Source of the DNA: Streptococcus sp. CSL10205-OR2
Lineage (GTDB): Bacteria; Bacillota; Bacilli; Lactobacillales; Streptococcaceae
Assembly (NCBI RefSeq): GCF_025660655.1
Contig: NZ_JAOTIN010000013.1
Coordinates: 1 to 45,748, forward strand
Direction: 5' to 3'
Length of the DNA: 45,748 bases
The translations under genes were made by a program, and so were the position numbers. The notes under the pieces are model-generated. The model searched no databases and had not been told where the DNA came from. It was given only the letters and a program-made list of their open reading frames with translations. This document shows, piece after piece, positions 9,393-17,754 of this stretch. Within the stretch, counting starts at the first letter, position 1; every line of letters starts with the position of its first letter.

Positions 9393-10046
9393 TTATTTTT
9401 GTAAGCTTTTAAAGCGCCACTTAAAGCGCCACTCATCGTAGTATGGGAAAATAAGATTTAGACAACCAAAAGCTAACAACAAGCCAGCCAGGACATCGCT
9501 TGGATAGTGAACGCCTAAGTATATTCGTGATAAAGAGATAATCACAATTAAAGCAACCAGTAATGAAAGTACCAGCTTTTTCATAAAACCAGCTGTTAGC
9601 CGTTGTTGAAAGATGATAAAAAGAGTGCCAAAAATTAAAAGAGACCCAGTCGCATGACCACTTGGAAAAGAAAAACCATGTTCAACGATTAAGTGAGGGA
9701 TATCAGGACGCTCACGAACGTATAAATTTTTTAAAACAATGATTAAAATTCCTGCCAAGCTACCACTTAAAAGCATGAACAAGCCTTCTGCTTTCCATTT
9801 TTTCCAAAAATAAAAAAATAAAAATAAGACTGTTACAATAATAACTTGTGACAAAACATTACCAATAACAGTAATACGGCTTAAAATAAGAGTGACCAAT
9901 TCTGGTAAGCTCCCTCTTACCGTATTTTGAATAGTCGCATCAAAGGATGCAAGAGTTTGAGGGAAAAATTTCACAAGATAACCCAACATCACAAAAAAGA
10001 GCAAGCTAAAAGAAGCTGTTAGTAGGTGTTGTTGTTTTTGTTTCAT
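9393..10046 (-). CDS. PAP2-superfamily membrane phosphatase
   Basis: The 217-residue protein has about six hydrophobic segments and all three PAP2 motifs: KX6RP at K106-P114, PSGH at 128-131, and SRX5HX3D at S173-D184. The nucleophile is H180. Relatives dephosphorylate lipid phosphates or undecaprenyl pyrophosphate, usually with the active site facing outward. Its start overlaps the ribU stop by 4 bp, so it is translationally coupled to a riboflavin transporter and lies under the same FMN riboswitch. That context suggests, as inference only, that it removes phosphate from external FMN so RibU can import riboflavin. A lipid phosphatase is the default alternative. Confidence 0.88.
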   Translation of the reverse strand: MKQKQQHLLTASFSLLFFVMLGYLVKFFPQTLASFDATIQNTVRGSLPELVTLILSRITVIGNVLSQVIIVTVLFLFFYFWKKWKAEGLFMLLSGSLAGILIIVLKNLYVRERPDIPHLIVEHGFSFPSGHATGSLLIFGTLFIIFQQRLTAGFMKKLVLSLLVALIVIISLSRIYLGVHYPSDVLAGLLLAFGCLNLIFPYYDEWRFKWRFKSLQK

Positions 10047-10606
10047 ACTTTATAAGTCTCCAAAAGCGATTTCATTGATAGGTAAACGATACCAAAAGCC
10101 ATAGAAAATAAAATTCCTTGAACAATATTAAACGGAATAACCATTGCTACAATATATTTGCTAATCCCAATAAATTGCCCGATATCAAAATTGGCGAAGG
10201 TAGCATACAAGGGAATGGCATAAAAAATATTTAAAATAATCATTGCAACAGTTAATAGTAGCGTTGCTAAAACACTAGAAAAAAGATAGGTTTGACGTGT
10301 TTTTTTGTGATTCCAATAAAGAGCAAAAACTAGGACAAATACACCTGTAGCAATCACATTCATGGGTAATCCAATTAAATCATTAACACCAGTATTGTTT
10401 AAGAAAAATTTTAAAGCCGTTCTTAACAATAAAATAATGTAAGCTGATTTTAAATCAAAAATGACAAGTCCAATTAAAACAGGAATAATACTAAAATCTA
10501 TTTTTAAAAATTCTGCTCCTGGAATAATAGGAAAATTAAGAAGCATCAATATAAAAGAAAGAGCTCCTAAGATAGACATATAGGCCAATTGTTTTGTTTT
10601 TACCAT
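10043..10606 (-). CDS. ribU: Riboflavin ECF transporter substrate-binding subunit RibU
   Basis: RibU is the membrane S-component that captures riboflavin and docks onto the shared ECF energising module (EcfA, EcfA', EcfT), which is not in the window. The protein has 187 residues with five to six hydrophobic helices. The N-terminal YMSILGALSFILMLLNFPII and the segment FLKIDFSIIPVLIG are typical of RibU. The decisive evidence is the FMN riboswitch directly upstream. A GGAGGAA ribosome site precedes the ATG and is buried in a predicted hairpin (10614-10641). Confidence 0.93.
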   Translation of the reverse strand: MVKTKQLAYMSILGALSFILMLLNFPIIPGAEFLKIDFSIIPVLIGLVIFDLKSAYIILLLRTALKFFLNNTGVNDLIGLPMNVIATGVFVLVFALYWNHKKTRQTYLFSSVLATLLLTVAMIILNIFYAIPLYATFANFDIGQFIGISKYIVAMVIPFNIVQGILFSMAFGIVYLSMKSLLETYKV

Positions 10607-10613
10607 AAAAAAA

Positions 10614-10641
10614 TTCCTCCAATTTTTTCAAATTGAAAGAA
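10614..10641 (-). promoter_or_regulatory. Hairpin that sequesters the ribU ribosome-binding site
   Basis: On the minus strand TTCTTTCAATTT-GAAA-AAATTGGAGGAA forms a 12-bp stem (two G-U pairs) with a GAAA tetraloop, fully enclosing the GGAGGAA ribosome site. The 5' arm (CTTCTTTC, 10635-10642) can instead pair over eight bases with GGAAGAAG (10677-10684), which is also the 3' strand of the riboswitch P1 helix. This reads as a translational on/off switch. Confidence 0.75.
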
Positions 10642-10675
10642 GTCACAAAGAGTCAAGCAAGCAAAAAACCCTTCG

Positions 10676-10794
10676 TCTTCTTCCATCCAGACTTTACTGT
10701 CGGTTGTGGAATTTCACCACATCAGCTTTCGCTCACGGACTTCTAGTATCCTAGTTACCGCCGGTCGGGAGTTACACCCTGCCCTGAAGACATT
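10676..10794 (-). ncRNA. FMN riboswitch (RFN element)
   Basis: The minus strand carries the conserved RFN blocks: CTTCAGGGCAGGGTG, CTCCCGACCGGCGGT, GTCCGTGAGCGAAAGC, GGTGAAATTCCACAACCGACA and AGTCTGGATGGAAGAAG read in order. P1 pairs GTCTTC at the 5' end with GAAGAC at the 3' end. FMN binding should close P1 and switch the downstream ribU operon off. No strong terminator with a T-run lies between the aptamer and ribU, so control is probably at translation. Confidence 0.95.
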
Positions 10795-11051
10795 CCTATC
10801 ATACCAAAAAAGATTTTTTTTAGCAAGATGCTTGTTTAGATGACTAAAAACTTAATTCATCATAATCTTTAGATTTTTAAGAAAAAAACTTGTTAATGAT
10901 AAAAACCAGATTTTTCAACCTGATTTCTTGATTATTTATTAAAATGAAGGAAAAAACTTTAATATCAGTTTTAGGATAATAAAGTTGTATTCAAAGATAG
11001 AAGATCTATCCTCTCTTTTTTATACTAACAATGCCTATCACTAACCATACA
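10795..11051. other. Intergenic region between trmL and the FMN riboswitch
   Basis: About 250 AT-rich bases without a credible gene. A minus-strand hairpin AAATCAG...CTGGTTT followed by TTATC (10903-10926) is a weak terminator candidate for trmL. A second one, GATAGA-AGA-TCTATC (about 11000-11015), is followed on the plus strand by CTCTCTTTTTT. The promoter of the riboswitch transcript must lie just right of 10795, but I cannot place it with confidence. Confidence 0.4.
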
Positions 11052-11594
11052 TTATTTTAATTTATCTTTTTGATACTGATGACTTAATTCTAAGCCAGAA
11101 AAATGCTGTTGACGCAAGGCTTCATAAACGATTAAACAAACCGTATTAGACAAATTGAGACTTCTTACATGCTCATCATTCATCGGAATACGCAAGGCTT
11201 TTTGGGCATGACTGCGCATAAAAGATTCTGGAAGTCCCTTATCTTCTCTTCCAAAAAGAAAATAATGAGTGTCACCGTCGTCATATGACACTTCAGAATA
11301 TGTTTTTTCAGCAAATTTAGTGATTAAATGAAGTTTTCCATCACATTTTGTCATAAAATCTTCTAAACTATCGTAGAAAAAAACAGTTAATTTATCCCAA
11401 TAATCAAGGCCAGCGCGTTTCATTTTCTTATCGTCAATTGGAAAACCCATCGGTTGAATGATGTGAAGGGGTGCGTTAGTGGCAGCACAAGTTCTTGCAA
11501 TATTTCCAGTATTAGCAGGAATTTGGGGTTCAAATAACACGATGTGATTTTTAGCTAAAATGGGTGTTTTTTTTGATTTTAAAGGTTCTATCAT
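11052..11594 (-). CDS. trmL: tRNA (cytidine/uridine-2'-O-)-methyltransferase, SPOUT family
   Basis: A SPOUT-class methyltransferase (SpoU/CspR/YibK type) that methylates the ribose of the wobble nucleotide 34 in tRNA-Leu isoacceptors in known relatives. The 180-residue protein shows [18 protein letters not shown] near the start, [12 protein letters not shown] in the middle and [17 protein letters not shown] near the end, which form the trefoil-knot SAM site. I chose the ATG at 11594; a frame starting 13 codons earlier would run into the leader terminator. It is preceded by a structured leader with a terminator (11621-11724). The family was long annotated as rRNA methylase. Confidence 0.93.
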   Translation of the reverse strand: MIEPLKSKKTPILAKNHIVLFEPQIPANTGNIARTCAATNAPLHIIQPMGFPIDDKKMKRAGLDYWDKLTVFFYDSLEDFMTKCDGKLHLITKFAEKTYSEVSYDDGDTHYFLFGREDKGLPESFMRSHAQKALRIPMNDEHVRSLNLSNTVCLIVYEALRQQHFSGLELSHQYQKDKLK

Positions 11595-11620
11595 CGCTAT
11601 CTCTCTCTTTTTAATTGATA

Positions 11621-11724
11621 ACAAAAAAACCACGAAACCCGGAGTCTAGGCTCGGCAGATATCGTGGTTGATGGTGATTCACAAACTTAAATCACAACAG
11701 ATCTGATTTAAATCAGTGAATGGT
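11621..11724 (-). ncRNA. Structured trmL leader with terminator, resembling the 23S-methyl RNA motif
   Basis: On the minus strand the leader starts at about 11724. The first hairpin is ATTCAC...GTGAAT (11677-11721) with an inner 8-bp stem TTAAATCA/TGATTTAA. The second is AACCACGA...TCGTGGTT (11628-11669) with an inner CCGAG/CTCCGG helix, followed by TTTTTTG just before the trmL start. This is a classic terminator. The arrangement (bulged hairpin plus terminator before a predicted rRNA-type methyltransferase in Lactobacillales) fits my recollection of the 23S-methyl motif; I have not checked it against a model. Confidence 0.65.
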
Positions 11725-11730
11725 ACTATT

Positions 11731-11758
11731 AGTATAGCATTTTAAGCGTAATTGTCAA
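11731..11758 (-). promoter_or_regulatory. trmL promoter
   Basis: On the minus strand there is a perfect TTGACA -35 (11753-11758), a 16-bp spacer and TATACT -10 (11731-11736). Transcription would begin near 11724, exactly at the base of the first leader hairpin. Confidence 0.85.
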
Positions 11759-11912
11759 TAAGTCTAACTCAAAAAACCTTATTTAAAACGTTTTCTTTTA
11801 TTTTTGTGACTAATTTCTTTCTCTTATCAAACAATTGCTTTAAATTTCTTCTAAAAAAGATGATATTTTTGTAAAAAAAAGGTATGATAGTTACTATATA
11901 TTGGAGGTTATC

Positions 11913-13259
11913 ATGAGAATAATTGTCGTTGGTGGCGGTAAAGTTGGCGCGGCACTTTGTCGTTCCCTAGTTGATGAAAACCACAACGTTATTTTAATTG
12001 AACAAAAAGAGTCCGTCTTATCCCAAGTTGTTAAACGTAATGACATTATTGGTATTATTGGAAATGGCGCTAATTTTAAAATTTTAGAGCAAGCAGATGT
12101 GGCTAATTGTGATATCTTTATATCTATTACCGATAAAGATGAAGTTAATATGATTGCTGCTAGTTTGGCTAAAAAAATGGGCGCTAAAAAAACAATTGTT
12201 AGGGTCAGAAATCCAGAATACTCAAATACTTATTTTAAGGAAAAAAATTTCTTGGGTTTCTCACTTATGGTGAATCCAGAGCTTCTTACAGCTCGCTATA
12301 TAGCCAATGCGGTTGAATTTCCTAATGCACTTTCTGTGGAACATTTTGTTAGTGGCAGAATTATGCTAATGGCTTTTAAAATTAAAAACAATAGCGTTCT
12401 CTCTGACATGACATTGTCGCAATTTCGTAAGAAATTCCAAAACATTGTGATCTGTGCGATTGAGCGTGACGATGAAATTATCATTCCCGATGGTGAGGTC
12501 ACTATATTAAAACAAGATAAGATATATGTCACTGGTAATCGTCAAGAGATGATTGCTTTTCACGATTTTCTCAAAAAAAGAATCGTTAAAAGCCTTATGA
12601 TTATTGGTGCGGGAAAGATTGCTTATTACCTGCTCACCCTTTTAAAACAAACTAAAATTAAGATTAAATTAATTGAAATCAATCCCAAAAGAGCAGCATT
12701 ATTTAGTGAAGATTTCCCAAATATTCATATTGTTGAAGGAGACGGCACCACTAAAAATCTTCTCTTAGAAGAACGTGCTGATCATTATGATGCGGTTGCA
12801 ACATTAACGGGTGTTGATGAGGAAAATATTGTTGCCTCAATGTTTTTAGACTCTCTTGGTGTCCAAAAAAATATCACCAAAGTCAATCGAACAAGTCTTT
12901 TAGAAATTATAAAAGGTGAAGAATTTTCAAGTATTGTAACACCTAAAGCTATTGCCGTTGACGCTATTATGCACTTTATTCGCGGTCGTGTTAATGCACA
13001 GCACTCTAACTTAGATGCTATGCACCATGTTGCTAATGGGCGTATCGAGACCCTACAATTTGAAATTAGGGAAAATAACCGCATGGCTGGTCAAACCCTT
13101 TCTTCCATTAAATTGAAAAAGAATGTTTTGATTGCTGCTATTATCCGTCAAGGTAAAAATATTTACCCAACGGGTGAGGATATTTTCCAAGTTGGCGATA
13201 AAATTGTGGTCATCACTCTGCTTAACAATGCGAATAATATCTATGATTTGTTGAGGTAA
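11913..13259 (+). CDS. trkA: Trk potassium uptake system regulatory protein TrkA
   Basis: A peripheral cytoplasmic subunit that gates the TrkH potassium channel in response to nucleotides. The 448-residue protein is the duplicated long form: two RCK_N Rossmann domains with VVGGGKVGAALC (5-16) and IIGAGKIAYYLL (about 230-241), each followed by a RCK_C domain. In Gram-positive bacteria RCK_C domains can bind cyclic di-AMP, so this is a candidate target. A TTG four codons upstream extends the frame, but the ATG at 11913 has TTGGAGG before it at good spacing and is the better start. trkH follows after three bases, so the two are one operon. Confidence 0.93.
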   Translation: MRIIVVGGGKVGAALCRSLVDENHNVILIEQKESVLSQVVKRNDIIGIIGNGANFKILEQADVANCDIFISITDKDEVNMIAASLAKKMGAKKTIVRVRNPEYSNTYFKEKNFLGFSLMVNPELLTARYIANAVEFPNALSVEHFVSGRIMLMAFKIKNNSVLSDMTLSQFRKKFQNIVICAIERDDEIIIPDGEVTILKQDKIYVTGNRQEMIAFHDFLKKRIVKSLMIIGAGKIAYYLLTLLKQTKIKIKLIEINPKRAALFSEDFPNIHIVEGDGTTKNLLLEERADHYDAVATLTGVDEENIVASMFLDSLGVQKNITKVNRTSLLEIIKGEEFSSIVTPKAIAVDAIMHFIRGRVNAQHSNLDAMHHVANGRIETLQFEIRENNRMAGQTLSSIKLKKNVLIAAIIRQGKNIYPTGEDIFQVGDKIVVITLLNNANNIYDLLR

Positions 13260-13262
13260 GTC

Positions 13263-14702
13263 ATGAATAAAAGTATGGTACGTTTTTTATTAGCAAGACT
13301 CCTTGTCATTGAAGCTGCCTTATTACTGGTTCCCTTAGGAGTTGCCTTTATCTATAAGGAATCAATGACTGTCATCTCTAGTTTTTTAATCACCATGGCA
13401 CTGTTATTAATCATTGGTGGTGTGGGGTGTCTTTCTAAGCCGAAAAATTTTAGAATTTATACTAAAGAAGGGTTTCTCATTGTGGCATTATGTTGGATGC
13501 TTTGGGCCATCTTTGGAGCACTTCCTTTTGTTCTTTCTGGTCAAATCCCTAATTACATTGATGCTTTTTTTGAAACCAGTTCAGGTTTTACAACAACAGG
13601 GGCAACTGTTTTAAATGATACTGCTGTGCTATCACCTTCTCTACTATTTTGGCGAAGTTTTACCCATCTTATTGGTGGAATGGGGGTGCTGGTTTTCGCC
13701 CTTGCCATAATGGAAAATAGTAAGAATAGCCACCTAGAAGTGATGAGAGCGGAAGTTCCTGGCCCTGTTTTTGGTAAGGTTGTTTCCAAATTAAAAAACA
13801 CGGCGCAAATTCTCTATATTATCTATTTGGTCATGTTTACTATTTTAACACTAGTACTATGGTGGGCTGGTCTGCCTTTATTTGATAGCATAATAACCGC
13901 CATGGGAACAGCTGGAACAGGTGGTTTTGCCGTCTATAATGATAGTATCGCCCATTATAATAGTTCTCTCATTACAAACATTGTCGCTGTTGGGATGTTA
14001 CTATTTGGTATTAATTTCAATCTTTATTATTTGCTACTTATTGGCAAGTTAAAAAGTTTTTTTAAGGATGATGAATTAAAAACCTATCTCCTAATCATTG
14101 CGATTGCTGTTGGTCTTCTTTTCTTAAATGTTGGTGGTTTATATGCCTCAACACAAGAAGCCTTTGAGAGAATTTTCTTTCAAGTATCAACAACCCTAAC
14201 ATCAACTGGTTTTGGATTAAACGATGTCACCTTTTGGCCGTTATTTTCCCAGATTATTCTCTTACTCCTCATGTTTATCGGAGGTTCAGCAGGTTCTACT
14301 GCTGGTGGATTTAAAGTGATGCGAGTGCTTATTCTCTTAAAAATTGCATATAATCAAATGCTTTTAAATCTCTATCCTAATCGTATCGTTTCCTTACATA
14401 TCAATGGTGACGTTTTGGATAAGAAAACGCAACATAGTATTTTAAGATACTTTGTTATTTACGTCATGATTTTTATCAGTCTCGTTTTTTTGATTAGTAT
14501 TGATAATAATCAACTCATGATTGTTGTTAGTGCAGTTGCAAGTATCTTGAACAATATCGGGCCAATGCTTGGAACTTCTGAGAATTTCTCTATTTTTAGT
14601 CCTTTCTCAAAAATACTATTATCTTTAGCCATGATTGCTGGACGTTTAGAATTATACCCCATGTTATTACTCTTTTCATCAAAAACATGGTCAAAACAAT
14701 AA
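13263..14702 (+). CDS. trkH: Trk/Ktr-type potassium channel subunit TrkH
   Basis: An integral membrane potassium translocator of 479 residues with many hydrophobic helices. The four selectivity-filter loops of the TrkH/KtrB fold are recognisable: SSGFTTTGATVL, GTAGTGGFAVY, TLTSTGFGLNDV and LNNIGPMLGTSE. The segment GGSAGSTAGGFKVMR before the last helices is typical of the family. It is coupled to trkA with a 3-bp gap and is followed by a strong terminator. It should bring in potassium under TrkA control and help in osmotic and pH homeostasis. Confidence 0.95.
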   Translation: MNKSMVRFLLARLLVIEAALLLVPLGVAFIYKESMTVISSFLITMALLLIIGGVGCLSKPKNFRIYTKEGFLIVALCWMLWAIFGALPFVLSGQIPNYIDAFFETSSGFTTTGATVLNDTAVLSPSLLFWRSFTHLIGGMGVLVFALAIMENSKNSHLEVMRAEVPGPVFGKVVSKLKNTAQILYIIYLVMFTILTLVLWWAGLPLFDSIITAMGTAGTGGFAVYNDSIAHYNSSLITNIVAVGMLLFGINFNLYYLLLIGKLKSFFKDDELKTYLLIIAIAVGLLFLNVGGLYASTQEAFERIFFQVSTTLTSTGFGLNDVTFWPLFSQIILLLLMFIGGSAGSTAGGFKVMRVLILLKIAYNQMLLNLYPNRIVSLHINGDVLDKKTQHSILRYFVIYVMIFISLVFLISIDNNQLMIVVSAVASILNNIGPMLGTSENFSIFSPFSKILLSLAMIAGRLELYPMLLLFSSKTWSKQ

Positions 14703-14733
14703 AAATATCTTCCTTTTTCAGGAAGATATTTTT
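14703..14733. terminator. Bidirectional terminator between trkH and yidD
   Basis: AAAATATCTTCC (14703-14714) and GGAAGATATTTT (14722-14733) form a perfect 12-bp stem, with T-runs on both strands. It serves trkH (plus) and could serve yidD (minus), whose stop is about 40 bp away. Confidence 0.88.
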
Positions 14734-14771
14734 TATTAATTCTTATTGCTTAAGATTAAAACATAGGTTAA

Positions 14772-15011
14772 TTATTTTTCTTTATTTCGCTTTAAGCTGA
14801 AATAATCTGGCACACTGTCTTTTCCTCCCTCAACAAAGGGATGACAACGTAAAATTCTTGCAATTCCCATCAATACACCTTTTATCCCATGTTTATCAAT
14901 GGCTGTAATCATGTATTGAGAACAGGTTGGTTGATACCGACAAGAAGGTGGAAAAAGAGGTGAAATCCATTTTTGATAGCCTCTAACCAGTAAAATTAAT
15001 AATTTTTTCAT
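14772..15011 (-). CDS. yidD: Membrane protein insertion efficiency factor YidD
   Basis: A small protein of 79 residues that sits on the inner face of the membrane by an amphipathic N-terminus and assists YidC-dependent insertion. The family signature is present: [20 protein letters not shown] with three cysteines counting the nearby CHPF. It is the last gene of the yneF-to-yidD operon and overlaps the rluB stop by 4 bp. In many bacteria yidD lies beside yidC; here yidC is at 23402, on the other strand. Confidence 0.93.
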   Translation of the reverse strand: MKKLLILLVRGYQKWISPLFPPSCRYQPTCSQYMITAIDKHGIKGVLMGIARILRCHPFVEGGKDSVPDYFSLKRNKEK

Positions 15012-15733
15012 TTGATATGATTAATTGCAGCATTATGAAGCTGACTAATTTCCTTTTTATTTAAACGACGTGACTCTCCCGGACGAAGACCAGTTAAATC
15101 TAAGGTGCCAAAACGTGTTCTTGAGAGTTTATCTACTGGTAGTCCAACTGATTCAAACATTTTTTTAACTTGATGATGACGACCTTCATGGATGACTAAT
15201 TCAACCACAGAACGATTTTTATCACGATCAACTTTGATAATGTTGTATCTGGCTGGCTTGGTTTTTTTACCATCAATCACAACCCCTCTTGTTAAAGGAC
15301 GTAAATTTTCTTTGTTGGCTAATCCCTTAACGCGAGCAACATAGACTTTATCAATTTCGTTTCTAGGATGGATCATTTTATCAGTAAAATCCCCATCATT
15401 GGTTAAAATGATAAGACCTGTTGTATCCCAATCTAGACGTCCAACAGGGTAAATACGTTCTTTCACTTCTGGTAATAAATCAAGAACTGTTTTTCGTCCT
15501 TTATCATCTGAAACGCTTGAGATGACACCTCTTGGTTTATTTAAGAGATAATAGACTTTTTCTTCATTATAAATGGGACTACCATTGATTTCCACTTGGT
15601 CATGCACTTTAATCGTAGTCGCAAGATTGGTCACAACTTTACCATTGACTGTGACTTGTCCTGATGTTATCAATTCCTCTGCTTTTCGTCTACTAGCAAT
15701 ACCAGCATGTGCAATATATTTATTAATTCTCAT
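15008..15733 (-). CDS. rluB: Ribosomal large subunit pseudouridine synthase B
   Basis: Converts a specific uridine of 23S rRNA (2605 in E. coli numbering) to pseudouridine. The 241-residue protein has an N-terminal S4 RNA-binding domain (about 1-60, [20 protein letters not shown]) and an RsuA-type catalytic domain with [17 protein letters not shown], where the D after GRL is the catalytic aspartate. It overlaps scpB by 11 bp and yidD by 4 bp. The scpA-scpB-rluB order is widespread in Firmicutes. Confidence 0.94.
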   Translation of the reverse strand: MRINKYIAHAGIASRRKAEELITSGQVTVNGKVVTNLATTIKVHDQVEINGSPIYNEEKVYYLLNKPRGVISSVSDDKGRKTVLDLLPEVKERIYPVGRLDWDTTGLIILTNDGDFTDKMIHPRNEIDKVYVARVKGLANKENLRPLTRGVVIDGKKTKPARYNIIKVDRDKNRSVVELVIHEGRHHQVKKMFESVGLPVDKLSRTRFGTLDLTGLRPGESRRLNKKEISQLHNAAINHIK

Positions 15734-16310
15734 TGTTATTTCCTAACTCTTCTTCTAGTGATAAAGGCTCTTTAAAAAGAGTTACTTCTTCTTCTTTCAA
15801 GTCAATGGTTGAGGCATCGGGTAATTCTGTAATGTGATTTATTCCCATGAAATCAAGGAAATAATCTGTGGTGATATAAAGATTTGGACGACCAATCACT
15901 TCTTTTTTGCCATCTTCACGGATTAAATCATAGGCTTGTAATTTAGTAATCACACTACTAGAATTAACGCCTCTGATATCATCAATTTCAATTCGAGTGA
16001 TAGGTTGTTTATAGGCAATAATCGATAACACTTCAAGACTAGCCCTTGATAAGCTTTGATTGATGGGAGTTTTAGCAAATTCTCGTAGCAAGTCAGCAAA
16101 ACTTTCCTTTGTCACTATTTTATAGCTATTTGAGGATTCTATCAAACATAAGCTACTATTATCATCTTCTTGATACTTTTGAGATAACTTTTCTAATTGT
16201 TGCTTTAAGGCCGAAGGCGTTATTTCTAGAAAATGTGATAATTGTCTTAAACTAAGTCCTTCTTCACCAGCAACAAATAGTAACGCTTCAATTTTAGATA
16301 AATAGGTCAT
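15723..16310 (-). CDS. scpB: Segregation and condensation protein B
   Basis: ScpB is the winged-helix (kite) subunit of the SMC-ScpA-ScpB condensin that compacts and segregates the chromosome. The 195-residue protein opens with [19 protein letters not shown] and carries [20 protein letters not shown] and [18 protein letters not shown], all typical. The start overlaps scpA by 4 bp and uses a GGGGAAATGC ribosome site inside the scpA end. Confidence 0.95.
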   Translation of the reverse strand: MTYLSKIEALLFVAGEEGLSLRQLSHFLEITPSALKQQLEKLSQKYQEDDNSSLCLIESSNSYKIVTKESFADLLREFAKTPINQSLSRASLEVLSIIAYKQPITRIEIDDIRGVNSSSVITKLQAYDLIREDGKKEVIGRPNLYITTDYFLDFMGINHITELPDASTIDLKEEEVTLFKEPLSLEEELGNNNEN

Positions 16311-17014
16311 GCATTTCCCCTAACTAACAAAATATCACCAAAATTTTCTTTTTGTGTGACAACAATACTTTGCACCTTAATTAATTCCAAGGTTGCTAGA
16401 AAAATCGTAATCATCTCATTAATATTATGACTTTCTTCAAACAATTCTTTTAAGGTAATCTTTTGAAAAGTTGTCATTTTCTCTTCTATAAAAATCATCA
16501 TATCTTCAATACGAAAATCATCTCTTTCAATAGTCGTATGTGTATTTTTAATCTGTTTTTGCTTTTCAGCCATAATAGTGGAAAAAGCTAAATAGATATC
16601 AAGCACCGACTTATCATGATTTAAAGTCATATCTTCATAAATCAGTTCTTGCTTGGGTTTTGAAAAATACAAAGCCCTTTTTTGATGCTGTTCAGCCATT
16701 TTTTGACTAAGCTCTTTAAACTGACGATACTCCTCAATCTGTTGTAATAATAACTGTTCCGGATCTTCATCTATCGGAGTTTCTTCAACAACCTTAGGCA
16801 GTAAGCGACGACTTTTTATCACCATCAACTGACTCGCCATCACCATATAGTCACCAGCAATCTCTAATTTCATCGCCTGCAGTGTTTTGATATAGGTAAG
16901 GTATTGCTCTATAACGTCAACAATAGGAACATCATATATGTCCATCTGGTATTTTGAAACCAAATGAAGCAAGAGATCCAACGGACCCTCGAAATCTTTT
17001 AATTTTATATCCAT
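16307..17014 (-). CDS. scpA: Segregation and condensation protein A
   Basis: ScpA is the kleisin that bridges SMC heads and binds an ScpB dimer. The 235-residue protein begins with the family hallmark [20 protein letters not shown]. Residues about 145-235 form the C-terminal winged-helix region that contacts the SMC cap. The start codon overlaps the xerD-like stop by one base, and scpB follows with a 4-bp overlap. The SMC gene is not in the window. Confidence 0.95.
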   Translation of the reverse strand: MDIKLKDFEGPLDLLLHLVSKYQMDIYDVPIVDVIEQYLTYIKTLQAMKLEIAGDYMVMASQLMVIKSRRLLPKVVEETPIDEDPEQLLLQQIEEYRQFKELSQKMAEQHQKRALYFSKPKQELIYEDMTLNHDKSVLDIYLAFSTIMAEKQKQIKNTHTTIERDDFRIEDMMIFIEEKMTTFQKITLKELFEESHNINEMITIFLATLELIKVQSIVVTQKENFGDILLVRGNA

Positions 17015-17754
17015 TAGTGTTTATAATACTTTTCTAGAGTTGTTGTTGTTTTTAATCCCAACTGCTTTGCCAGCGTATAGCGATCAACATCTCTGTTTAT
17101 TTCCTTTAAAATATACTGTTTTCTAAGTGTTTGCGCACTCATTGATGAACAATCAATCGAAGATAAAAAGGTAGTTAATTGATTGAATAACCACTGCCTT
17201 GAATAGGGTTTACCCTTATTATCAAAGAGATACTCATTTGAAAGCCTATCTTCTAGATAGACCATTAAATCATCTGGTAGAGCAAGTATCCTTCGATGTT
17301 GTTCTTTTTTAATAGTTATCACTTTAAAGTCAAGTGAAATATCTTCTGATTTAATCAGTAACAATTCATTTGGTAACAGTCCCAAAGAAATTATCATTAA
17401 TGCTATCAATTGACCATCAAGAAACGGTGTTTCTTCATAAAAAGCAGATAAATCTTCCAAGCCTGCAACAAAAGAATCTACGCCACCAAATTGTTTCATT
17501 TTTTTTAGTTTTAAAAAGCTATCAATCTTTTCTTCTTCATACAAGAAATACAAGAACTGATTGACCACTGACTGCTTTCTTTTTTGAACAGACAAGGTTA
17601 AGGTAGATAAATAGTCTTGATATAAATGGAGTTTATCTCTTGATAGTTTCTCCTCTACAATGGTCAAAAATTGTAGCAAATCATATTGGTAGGATAATCT
17701 TGAATTCTCTGATAATTTTTTACTAGCTAAAAAATGATTAATTAGTGTTTTCAT
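17014..17754 (-). CDS. XerD-like tyrosine recombinase fold protein, catalytically degenerate
   Basis: This 246-residue protein aligns with XerC/XerD: a SAM-like N-terminal DNA-binding domain (1-80) and a catalytic-type domain after it. Most active-site residues are altered. The first arginine (normally GLR) is L in GLLPNELL, HxxR reads QTLR, and the histidine of LGH is L in LGLKTTTT. The second arginine and the tyrosine (LEKYYKH) remain. It is shorter than a true XerD (about 300). Streptococci resolve chromosome dimers with XerS, so this protein probably binds DNA or partners without strand cleavage. Its place just before scpA-scpB fits a chromosome-segregation role, which is inference. Confidence 0.85.
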   Translation of the reverse strand: MKTLINHFLASKKLSENSRLSYQYDLLQFLTIVEEKLSRDKLHLYQDYLSTLTLSVQKRKQSVVNQFLYFLYEEEKIDSFLKLKKMKQFGGVDSFVAGLEDLSAFYEETPFLDGQLIALMIISLGLLPNELLLIKSEDISLDFKVITIKKEQHRRILALPDDLMVYLEDRLSNEYLFDNKGKPYSRQWLFNQLTTFLSSIDCSSMSAQTLRKQYILKEINRDVDRYTLAKQLGLKTTTTLEKYYKH

